A stretch of DNA of 5,096 bases, taken from NCBI GenBank assembly GCA_002862165.1, contig PKCL01000432.1, positions 1 to 5,096 on the forward strand, given 5' to 3'. The stretch is from Planctomycetaceae bacterium (lineage in GTDB: Bacteria > Planctomycetota > Planctomycetia > Pirellulales > UBA1268). The position numbers and the translations under genes are program-made. Positions 1-5,096 of this stretch are shown piece by piece (the stretch's first letter is position 1; each line of letters starts with the position of its first letter). The notes beneath the pieces are model-generated. The model was not told where the DNA came from. It did no database searches and worked only from the letters and a program-made list of their open reading frames with translations.

Positions 1-20
1 CTCAGTTTATTTTGACGAAA

Positions 21-248
21 ATGACGGCAAAAAAGCCTGACAACGTAAACGGCTTAACAGAACGTGAGAATGAGATCCTGGTTCTACTCGGAAAGGGATG
101 CGTGAAAAAGGAGATCGCGACGCAACTCGGCATCGGGTATTCAACCGTCGACACACACGTCTCACATATCTACAAAAAGCTTGGTGTTTCAAACGCACCG
201 GCTGCCGTGAGCCAGGCATATCAAAAAGGTATCTTACCAAACACATAG
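21..248 (+). CDS. LuxR/GerE-type helix-turn-helix DNA-binding protein (short, or C-terminal end of a longer regulator)
   Basis: From the ATG at 21 this encodes 75 residues that are almost entirely one GerE/LuxR-type DNA-binding domain. The family pattern is clear. LTERENEIL opens the first helix, KKEIATQLGI forms the scaffold helix, and STVDTHVSHIYKKLGV is the DNA-recognition helix and its conserved tail. It probably binds DNA as a dimer and controls transcription; its targets cannot be read here. The start is uncertain. The frame is open to the left edge, with a TTG at 12 and no stop, and no Shine-Dalgarno site precedes the ATG. It could therefore be the C-terminal output domain of a two-component response regulator whose receiver lies outside the window. 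The Lys-rich stretch before the domain would suit either a linker or an N-terminus. The AT-rich 20 bases before the ATG favour a separate small gene. The domain call is secure; completeness of the gene is not. Confidence 0.8.
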   Translation: MTAKKPDNVNGLTERENEILVLLGKGCVKKEIATQLGIGYSTVDTHVSHIYKKLGVSNAPAAVSQAYQKGILPNT

Positions 249-301
249 TGCTTCACGTCACAACGCGACGGCCGATGAGGATTGATCGGGCATACACATG
301 A

Positions 302-333
302 TTGACTCCTCGCAATCATTTTATGAGTATAAA
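302..333 (+). promoter_or_regulatory. Possible sigma-70-like promoter for the secreted-protein gene
   Basis: TTGACT at 302-307 matches five of six bases of the -35 consensus, and TATAAA at 328-333 resembles a -10 box. The spacer is 20 bp, longer than the usual 16-18. It lies in the gap between the HTH gene and the gene starting at 402, which would give a leader of about 60 bases. This rests on pattern matching alone. Confidence 0.28.
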
Positions 334-401
334 TGTCTTCACTCCTGCCCACCTCCATTGCTGTCAACGCAGCATTCTCTTGATCTTCCTCACAACGTCT
401 T

Positions 402-2135
402 ATGAAACAATTTTGCTGCCTTGCATTCCTTGCCCACTGGATCACTTTCGGCTGCCTCTTCTACCTTTTGAACTTCTGCTTCCTTGAATCAATAACGGCA
501 TCTGCTGCAGAAAGCACCGACCAAACGTTACTTGATGTTTTTCCGCCATCAGTTGCAACCGCGAGCAAGGACACACAAGGGCGGACATCAATTTCTCTCG
601 ACTACACGCCGAGTACGAGCCTCTGGGCTGAAGGCCTTGATGAAAAACAGGTGTTTCATGCCCAGATTCAACACGATCAGGATGAGAATAATTCCTTTAC
701 GCTTCGTATTGGCAAAGGTGGACAGATCTATTCCCTGCGAGGACCATTCGGCGAAAGCGTGCCGCCGTCTTGTACTGGCAAAGGGCCAAGCCGTTCACCA
801 TGGAACGATGAGGTCTGGCAGTTCGTGACTGTATGCAGTCGATACAACGGAACAAAGGCTTTGAAACGTAGTGGCACAGTTCCAGAGAGTGCCCTCGAGG
901 CATTGACTGCCCTACCGTACAGAAACACATTTTTCATTCACAATTCAGGGGCTTATATCCCTGACAGCCAGTCAATAAAGAACCTGTACTGTCCAATGCT
1001 CGCTGCAAGCTCCACCGAAGATCAGCGAGCGTATCGTTCTCTCACCTGGGGACTTGTGCCACAGGTCCGGACCATCCACCGCTCACCAATCTTGTATTAC
1101 AACCAGGTTCGAGATATCGGCAACGGCATCATTGAACTCACCTGGGTTGTCCATAACTTCAGCGCTCGCGAAGACATTGTTTTTGATTTTCTCAATGCCC
1201 CCTGGGGCGGCACGCGGCACACGAGCCTCCCTCACCATGCCATAAGCCTGCCTGATAACACCCTCAAACCAAGAAGTTCATTTTTTACACCTGAAAAACC
1301 TGGGGGCACAGTGTCTCTACGAAAAACCGGGGGTTGGAAAATCGCAAGCGTGTCAGAAGACAATAATGCCTCGAGCCTTGCTCTCGTATTCGGCCGTGAC
1401 AAACACCTCGAGGAGGAACAGGCCAAAGCAAAACGAGGTGAACCATACTGTCAACGCAGCGGAGGTATCCTGCGAGACTTTCTTGCCCATTACCCACAAC
1501 TGTACGACAGCATCTGGAAAGATTGGGAGACCCGACCTGAAAACTCGTTTCGGAATTACGATGTGATTGAAATGATTCCCAGCATGACGCTCCGCCCCGG
1601 CGAAAGCATCTGGTACCGCTCCTTTCTGGTCGTCAACCAACATGATAAAGCAAATAGCATCGCCCAATCACTCGTCGACGACATTGATTACGGTCTCGTT
1701 GAATTTTCTCGCTCTGATACACCGCGAGTGCCGGTATATCTTGTAGATAACAAGGTCGTTGAAAACCCACCGGCAGGAACCGAACCGGCAACTTATCTTT
1801 TCGCTCAACCAGTACCAGGTTCACATCCGGTATTTCTCATGGAAGACACCGCGACAGGTCAGGAAATAATTTCAACCGACCTGTACCGATTTGTTCCGTC
1901 GGAACTACTTACTCTTGGTATTCCTCAAGAACACCCGAACAGCGAGTACTACAACACTGCCCGCGGCTACTCTCTCGACAAAAACCATTGCCGCTGGAAA
2001 AGACTCCTCGGGTTTGGCCTCACTGCAAAACCAAAGGAAAAAAATAGCCGGCTACTTTCAACAGTACTTCCGGAAGATATTTTCCCTGCACCTGACACGA
2101 CCCATCTTGATCTCTGGTCAGCGGCCAGCAAATGA
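402..2135 (+). CDS. Predicted secreted protein of unknown function, 577 residues
   Basis: I do not recognise the family. The N-terminus looks like a signal peptide: a lone Lys at 2, a hydrophobic stretch over about residues 4-28, then ITASAA with likely signal-peptidase I cleavage near residues 35-36. No lipobox Cys precedes the cleavage point, so it is probably soluble in the periplasm or exported. The ATG at 402 is favoured because an in-frame TGA lies at 381-383; there is no Shine-Dalgarno site. The mature part is rich in Gly, aromatic residues and short beta-like strands, with no further membrane segment. Distinctive stretches are FTLRIGKGGQIYSLRGPFGE (99-118), SPWNDEVWQ (132-140), ELTWVVHNFS (245-254), NAPWGGTRHTSLPHH (265-279) and MTLRPGESIWYRSFLVVN (395-412). 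A beta-sandwich fold like that of galactose-mutarotase or carbohydrate-processing proteins is a guess from the GGQI and LRPGES..Y patterns, not a finding. Five Cys remain in the mature chain. It is convergent with ndk, 46 bases from that gene's 3' end. Confidence 0.88.
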   Translation: MKQFCCLAFLAHWITFGCLFYLLNFCFLESITASAAESTDQTLLDVFPPSVATASKDTQGRTSISLDYTPSTSLWAEGLDEKQVFHAQIQHDQDENNSFTLRIGKGGQIYSLRGPFGESVPPSCTGKGPSRSPWNDEVWQFVTVCSRYNGTKALKRSGTVPESALEALTALPYRNTFFIHNSGAYIPDSQSIKNLYCPMLAASSTEDQRAYRSLTWGLVPQVRTIHRSPILYYNQVRDIGNGIIELTWVVHNFSAREDIVFDFLNAPWGGTRHTSLPHHAISLPDNTLKPRSSFFTPEKPGGTVSLRKTGGWKIASVSEDNNASSLALVFGRDKHLEEEQAKAKRGEPYCQRSGGILRDFLAHYPQLYDSIWKDWETRPENSFRNYDVIEMIPSMTLRPGESIWYRSFLVVNQHDKANSIAQSLVDDIDYGLVEFSRSDTPRVPVYLVDNKVVENPPAGTEPATYLFAQPVPGSHPVFLMEDTATGQEIISTDLYRFVPSELLTLGIPQEHPNSEYYNTARGYSLDKNHCRWKRLLGFGLTAKPKEKNSRLLSTVLPEDIFPAPDTTHLDLWSAASK

Positions 2136-2138
2136 AAC

Positions 2139-2179
2139 GGGGCCCTTTCGGCCTATTTCAGAAAACGCACCCCGCGTGC
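2139..2179. terminator. Two small hairpins between convergent genes, possible weak terminators
   Basis: In the 46-base gap between the convergent stops, GGCC (2141-2144) and GGCC (2150-2153) can pair around a 5-base loop, followed on the + strand by TATTT. Nearer ndk, GCAC (2167-2170) and GTGC (2176-2179) pair around a 5-base loop. Read on the - strand, this second hairpin is followed at once by GTTTTC, like a minimal intrinsic terminator just after the ndk stop. Both stems are only about 4 bp, so support is weak; position between convergent genes is the better argument. Confidence 0.3.
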
Positions 2180-2181
2180 AC

Positions 2182-2643
2182 CTAGGCCTCGTCCGCAGCC
2201 CGAAGCATATCGTCGCATCGTGGTTTCCATGCGACAATTTCTGTTGCATCAAAGTAGATGCCAATCTCTCGGGCGGCTGACTCTGCTGAGTCTGACGCAT
2301 GCACAAGATTCATCTGACGGCTTGCCGAGAAATCACCACGGATTGTTCCCGCGGTTGCCTTCAAACCGCTTGTCGCGCCAAGCATTTCACGAACCACTCG
2401 CACAACATCGAGTCCTTCATAAATCGCAGCAACAACTGGCGATGCAGTTATGAAGGATTCAAGACTTGGGTAGAACGGTTTTTCGACATGCTCAGCATAA
2501 TGCTGCTTCGCAAGATCAGGCGTGACTCGGAGCATTTTCAAAGCAACGAGCTGAAGTCCCTTATCCTCAAACCGGCTCATGATCTTGGTTAAAAGGCCCC
2601 GTTCAATACAGTCAGGCTTAAACATTACGAACGTCTGGTCCAT
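2182..2643 (-). CDS. ndk: Nucleoside diphosphate kinase
   Basis: A 153-residue enzyme of usual bacterial length that moves the gamma-phosphate of ATP to other (deoxy)nucleoside diphosphates through a phosphohistidine intermediate, balancing cytoplasmic NTP and dNTP pools. The signature NLVHASDS at 112-119 carries the catalytic His115. Other expected residues are Lys9 in the opening TFVMFKPD strand, Tyr49, Phe57 in the EKPFYPSL segment, Arg85, Thr91 in MLGAT, Arg102 in GTIRGDF and Asn112. The region before GTIRGDF reads TAG rather than the more common APG, a mild substitution. The start is supported by GGAG eight bases upstream. It is convergent with the gene to its left and divergent from the CX4CH protein gene to its right, so it is probably transcribed alone. 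Identification is secure from the active-site motif and full-length similarity of pattern. Confidence 0.98.
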   Translation of the reverse strand: MDQTFVMFKPDCIERGLLTKIMSRFEDKGLQLVALKMLRVTPDLAKQHYAEHVEKPFYPSLESFITASPVVAAIYEGLDVVRVVREMLGATSGLKATAGTIRGDFSASRQMNLVHASDSAESAAREIGIYFDATEIVAWKPRCDDMLRAADEA

Positions 2644-2651
2644 TCGTTGTA

Positions 2652-2655
2652 CTCC
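2652..2655 (-). promoter_or_regulatory. Ribosome binding site of ndk
   Basis: On the - strand GGAG sits eight bases before the ATG at 2643. This is good Shine-Dalgarno spacing and fixes the ndk start. It is clearer than the sites before most other genes in the window. Confidence 0.65.
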
Positions 2656-2674
2656 AATGTGTTACTTCGAACCT

Positions 2675-2683
2675 TAAATACCA
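2675..2683 (-). promoter_or_regulatory. Possible extended -10 promoter element for ndk
   Basis: On the - strand TGG followed by TATTTA resembles an extended -10 box, about 30 bases upstream of the ndk start codon. No convincing -35 hexamer lies at 16-18 bp from it. Tentative. Confidence 0.22.
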
Positions 2684-2808
2684 CAGCAACGTTTCAAAAT
2701 AGATGCTCTTAATATTTTGTACCGTTCTCAAGGTAACTTCGCCAGCCCACCTTACTACCGCGGAATCCAACGCCCTTTGCGACCGTCTGGATGACATTGA
2801 TCCCACCT

Positions 2809-2814
2809 CATAAT
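2809..2814 (+). promoter_or_regulatory. Possible -10 box for the CX4CH protein gene
   Basis: CATAAT matches five of six bases of the -10 consensus and would place transcription start near 2821, giving a leader of about 50 bases to the ATG at 2870. No matching -35 element is visible. If real, it disfavours the GTG at 2822 as a start, which would then be nearly leaderless. Confidence 0.2.
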
Positions 2815-2869
2815 CCGCCTAGTGTCTTCGCAATCGACTTCTCTATCACTCCTTCCGATTGCTGAAGAC

Positions 2870-3637
2870 ATGCAGAATGGCTACCGACAACACACTGGAC
2901 TGGCTTTTTTTGCACTGTTCTTCTTGAGTTCTCTGGCATTGAGTTCTCTGGCATTAAGTTCTCAGGCAGTCGCAGATGACTTGAGCACTTCAGATGTGTC
3001 TCCGGCCATTGTCGGGAGTTTCACCCGAGCAATCCAACCGCTTCTGCTGAACCGTTGTGCCGCAGGGGCGTGCCATGGTGGTACGCAAGGCACGGAACCA
3101 AAACTTATCCGCGGGCCGGTCCATGGACGCGTCAATCGTAAAACAACGCTCATGAATCTTGAGAGCGTCACTTCATCCGTCATGCACAATGCAGAAGACA
3201 CTCAGGCCCTTGCATTCATTCTCGATCATCACAACACAAAAGAAAATAAACCTGTGAAGAACAAACCACTTCTCACAGCACGCGAACAAGAATCACTTGT
3301 GACATGGATCGCTTCATTACCTCGCCACACATCGCCAGCCCCAGCGCCAGAACCATCACGAAACCCAGCGATAGAACCAGAGCCAAAAAAGTCGATTCTT
3401 GATCTTCAGACACAGACTGTGACACCGACTCATTTTACACAGCCACAGCATCAGAGATCGTTGGCCAAACAGCCGAATCGTCTTCGACGCCTTCTCGAGC
3501 AGGCAGAAAATCCACCCCAACTTCCACTTCCTACGCTGACACCGGGATTACAGCTTGAGAAATTAACTCCCGAAGAATTTCCTCTTCTTCGACTCCCATT
3601 CAAAGAGAAAAAGGGCACAGCAAAGCCCAGCGAGTAG
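2870..3637 (+). CDS. Secreted protein with a single CX4CH haem-like motif (planctomycete cytochrome-like family)
   Basis: From the ATG at 2870 this encodes 255 residues. An in-frame GTG at 2822 would add 16. The ATG is preferred because it gives a normal signal peptide: a polar, charged start (QNGYRQH), a hydrophobic core, then SSQAVA with cleavage before DDLS (around residue 35). Just after this comes FTRAIQPLLLNRCAAGACHGG, with Cys63, Cys68 and His69 forming a CX4CH motif. The context matches planctomycete exported cytochrome-c-like proteins, in which IQP.L...C...CHG is followed by a Leu/Arg segment (KLIRGPVHGR) and N-L-x-x-V (here NLESV), ending in EQESLVTWI at the foot of the domain. Canonical haem c uses CXXCH. 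CX4CH binds haem in tetrahaem cytochrome c3, so haem attachment is possible but unproven. After about residue 160 the chain becomes Pro/Glu/Gln-rich and probably disordered, ending in a basic tail. Role unknown. It is divergent from ndk and convergent with the Nudix gene. Confidence 0.85.
   Translation: MQNGYRQHTGLAFFALFFLSSLALSSLALSSQAVADDLSTSDVSPAIVGSFTRAIQPLLLNRCAAGACHGGTQGTEPKLIRGPVHGRVNRKTTLMNLESVTSSVMHNAEDTQALAFILDHHNTKENKPVKNKPLLTAREQESLVTWIASLPRHTSPAPAPEPSRNPAIEPEPKKSILDLQTQTVTPTHFTQPQHQRSLAKQPNRLRRLLEQAENPPQLPLPTLTPGLQLEKLTPEEFPLLRLPFKEKKGTAKPSE
2924..2968 (+). repeat. Three tandem 15-bp units inside the signal-peptide core
   Basis: The unit ttgagttctctggca occurs at 2924-2938 and, identically, at 2939-2953. 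A third copy at 2954-2968 differs at two bases. The units are in frame and encode LSSLA, LSSLA and LSSQA, so the hydrophobic core and cleavage region of the CX4CH protein's signal peptide were lengthened by tandem duplication. Perfect identity of the first two units suggests the duplication is recent or still changing. Confidence 0.9.
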
Positions 3638-3652
3638 ATCTCTGAACGATGC

Positions 3653-3727
3653 AACCTGAATGGTGTCAAGCTGGTTGACGTAAAGCTGGTTGGCCTGCAA
3701 CTGAGTGAATCAAAACTGAATGACTCC
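3653..3727 (+). repeat. Five degenerate 15-bp units after the CX4CH stop codon, encoding a pentapeptide-like pattern
   Basis: Units start at 3653, 3668, 3683, 3698 and 3713. Each carries CTG at its fourth base (3656, 3671, 3686, 3701, 3716), and a sixth Leu codon, CTT, falls in phase at 3731. The best pair (units 2 and 3) share 12 of 15 bases, including ten in a row. The array is in frame with the CX4CH gene but lies 15 bases beyond its TAG. Read in that frame, Leu recurs every fifth residue with Asn, Lys, Gln or Arg before it, like a pentapeptide-repeat protein. The last units run into the 3' end of the oppositely oriented Nudix gene. Confidence 0.6.
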
Positions 3728-4144
3728 CGACTTTACATCTTCAAGAAACTTTTGATTCCCTTGAAGCAGATCAGGATGCCTGATCATGTCATCGAGTGAG
3801 AGCCAGAAATATTCCTGCACTTCGATTGGGTGCGGTATCGGACAAAAAGGATCGAGCAGGTCAGCCGTCCACCACGACAGTGCTGTCCCCCAATCCGTCA
3901 CACTTTTCCAAACCTCCTCTTGAGGTGACACATCAATTGAAAGTTCTTCACGGCATTCACGAATAACAGCCTCCTCCTCGCGTTCTCCTTTCTCAATATG
4001 ACCACCCGGAAAACACACCATGCCACCTGCGCGGAGACTTTCTCCCCTCCGGATTGCAAGAAACAAATTTTCTCGCCGAATGATTGCAACAACCCCATAG
4101 CCCGAGGGTTTCGTGGCCACCTCCTTCTGGGACTCCAAACACAT
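3710..4144 (-). CDS. Nudix hydrolase
   Basis: From the ATG at 4144 this is a 144-residue cytoplasmic protein with one Nudix fold. Such enzymes use divalent metal to cleave nucleoside diphosphates linked to another group X. The Nudix box follows CFPG: G-HIEKG-E, seven residues, then RECREELSI, giving GX5EX7REUXEEXSU. All metal-binding acidic residues of REUXEE are present; the Gly usually found near the end is Ser. The substrate cannot be read. The family pattern before (GYGVVAIIRRENLFLAIRRG) and after (W.SVTDWGTALSWWTADL) the box is the type common in planctomycetes, by recollection. An in-frame ATG at 4192 would add 16 residues. The start at 4144 is preferred because AAGGA lies ten bases upstream and a possible -10 box at 4201-4206 would leave the earlier ATG almost leaderless. 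It is divergent from ftsH and convergent with the CX4CH gene. Confidence 0.92.
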   Translation of the reverse strand: MCLESQKEVATKPSGYGVVAIIRRENLFLAIRRGESLRAGGMVCFPGGHIEKGEREEEAVIRECREELSIDVSPQEEVWKSVTDWGTALSWWTADLLDPFCPIPHPIEVQEYFWLSLDDMIRHPDLLQGNQKFLEDVKSGVIQF

Positions 4145-4154
4145 TAGGCTTATT

Positions 4155-4159
4155 TCCTT
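4155..4159 (-). promoter_or_regulatory. Ribosome binding site supporting the Nudix start at 4144
   Basis: AAGGA on the - strand, ten bases before the ATG at 4144. Nothing comparable precedes the alternative ATG at 4192, so this site decides the start in favour of the shorter protein. Confidence 0.5.
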
Positions 4160-4200
4160 ATAGTAAAATTTAGTTCCTACTCGTCTTACCATCCAGACAT

Positions 4201-4206
4201 TCTATA
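4201..4206 (-). promoter_or_regulatory. Possible -10 box for the Nudix gene
   Basis: TATAGA on the - strand matches five of six bases of the -10 consensus and would start transcription near 4194, with a leader of about 50 bases to the ATG at 4144. The -35 position shows no good match. Tentative. Confidence 0.25.
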
Positions 4207-4288
4207 CCCTGCTAAACTGTATGAGGTGCCATTCATAGGCTCTTCGTGCGGAACGCAACCTACTACTTTTGAACAGGAATCTCACTCA

Positions 4289-5096
4289 ATGGACACAGCG
4301 CCGACACCGGAACCGGCAAAACGACCAACACTACCGAATACCACTCCCAAGTTGTTCGGAAAACCAATGGGTGGACCTGCTGTTGTTCTCCTCATACTCC
4401 TCGGACTGGCATTCATCACAGTGCTTTTCCGGGAACAGGCTACGGCGGCTTTCCAGATTAGCTATGACCAATTCATTCACGAGGTCGAAGCGGACAATGT
4501 GGACAACGTTGAAATAACCGGAAGCACTGTTCGGGGAACATTCAAAAGTGCCCCACCGAAAGAACGCATTGAAGCCCCTGAGGAAACCCGGCTGTTCACA
4601 GTTGAAGTCTCTCAATATCTCGTAGGTGACGGGCTCGACACTCTTCTCTTGAAGCATAACGTACGCACCACAGTCAAGCAGCCAACCGACGGCACTGGTG
4701 TGCTCCTTGGCATCTATTTCCTGATTCCTCTTTTGCTCATGGGGGCATTCTATATTTCAATGCGCCGAGCACGCGACCCGCTCGGCGGTTCTGGCTTCCT
4801 TGGAAATTTCACAAAGTCACCCGCAAAACGATTTAATGCAGAAGACAAGCAGACAACGTTCGCTGATGTTGCGGGACTCGAGGGTGTTAAAGAAGATCTC
4901 AAGGAGATTGTTGAATTCCTCAAGGATCCGAAAAAATTTCAACGACTTGGTGGACGAGTCCCAAAGGGCGTTCTTTTAATGGGACCTCCCGGCACCGGGA
5001 AAACACTTCTAGCCAGAGCCGTTGCAGGTGAAGCTGCCGTTCCATTCTTTTCAATTTCGGGAAGTGAATTTATTCAGATGTTCGTTGGTGTTGGTG
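4289..5096 (+). CDS. ftsH: ATP-dependent zinc metalloprotease FtsH, N-terminal part (cut by window edge)
   Basis: The first 269 codons of FtsH, the hexameric membrane AAA+ protease that extracts and degrades misfolded membrane proteins and short-lived regulators. After a Pro-rich cytoplasmic start come a first membrane segment (about residues 30-47), the FtsH extracytoplasmic domain opening with ISYDQFIHEVEADNV, and a second membrane segment (about 138-157) followed by the basic stop RRAR. The AAA+ domain begins with TTFADVAGLEGVKEDLKEIV. Its Walker A motif GPPGTGKT is at 232-239. The sequence ends in MFVGVG, which contains the FVG pore loop that grips substrates. Walker B, the second region of homology and the HEXXH zinc site lie beyond the edge and cannot be checked. 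The start is supported by AGGA ten bases upstream and by the usual distance to the first membrane segment. It is divergent from the Nudix gene across 144 bases. Nothing looks abnormal. Confidence 0.97.
   Translation, partial: MDTAPTPEPAKRPTLPNTTPKLFGKPMGGPAVVLLILLGLAFITVLFREQATAAFQISYDQFIHEVEADNVDNVEITGSTVRGTFKSAPPKERIEAPEETRLFTVEVSQYLVGDGLDTLLLKHNVRTTVKQPTDGTGVLLGIYFLIPLLLMGAFYISMRRARDPLGGSGFLGNFTKSPAKRFNAEDKQTTFADVAGLEGVKEDLKEIVEFLKDPKKFQRLGGRVPKGVLLMGPPGTGKTLLARAVAGEAAVPFFSISGSEFIQMFVGVG

Noticed and set aside
272..289. CCGAT/ATCGG inverted repeat after the HTH gene, a possible terminator
   Set aside because: The stem is only 5 bp around an 8-base loop and no T-run follows, so it is within chance expectation.
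2618..2806. Open frame of 62 codons on the - strand overlapping the ndk start region
   Set aside because: It runs in another frame across the ndk start, has no recognisable domain, and ndk has a good ribosome binding site of its own at 2652-2655.
2822..2869. GTG start giving a 271-residue CX4CH protein
   Set aside because: The extra 16 residues would sit in front of a signal peptide that is already complete from the ATG at 2870, and there is no ribosome binding site before the GTG.
4269..4517. Open frame of 82 codons on the + strand starting TTG at 4269
   Set aside because: It overlaps the FtsH N-terminus in a different frame. The FtsH frame has a clear family match and runs unbroken to the window edge.
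1..5096. tRNA genes, CRISPR arrays, insertion-sequence ends, toxin-antitoxin or defence genes
   Set aside because: No tRNA-like cloverleaf, no regularly spaced direct repeats with unique spacers, no transposase or terminal inverted repeats, and no defence-associated domains were seen. The alternating housekeeping genes look like ordinary chromosome.

Overview
The window looks like a piece of a planctomycete (Planctomycetota) chromosome. This is an inference from protein style. There is a secreted protein with a single CX4CH haem-like motif in the 'QPLLLNRC...CHGG' context, a Nudix hydrolase with the 'CFPGGHIEKGE ... W.SVT.WGTALSWW' pattern, large secreted proteins of no known family, and few strong Shine-Dalgarno sites. 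No rRNA or other taxonomic marker is present, so the assignment stays provisional. Base composition is near 50% GC by eye, with no obvious island of different composition.

Layout, left to right: (1) a short LuxR/GerE-type helix-turn-helix protein, or the C-terminal end of a longer regulator, at 21-248 (+). (2) A large predicted secreted protein of unknown function at 402-2135 (+). (3) Nucleoside diphosphate kinase, ndk, at 2182-2643 (-), convergent with the secreted protein. (4) A secreted CX4CH protein with a Pro-rich tail at 2870-3637 (+), divergent from ndk. A 15-bp tandem repeat builds its signal-peptide core, and a second, degenerate 15-bp array lies in frame just past its stop codon. 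(5) A Nudix hydrolase at 3710-4144 (-). (6) The first 269 codons of FtsH, the membrane AAA+ zinc metalloprotease, from 4289 to the right edge (+).

Gene orientations alternate, so most genes appear to be single transcription units rather than one operon. The functions are nucleotide housekeeping (Ndk, Nudix), membrane-protein quality control (FtsH), one regulator and two exported proteins of unknown role. I see no shared pathway, mobile element, CRISPR array, tRNA or defence locus. No gap between genes exceeds 300 bases. The most unusual sequence is the pentapeptide-like array after the stop codon of the CX4CH gene. The 577-residue secreted protein is the largest unknown.
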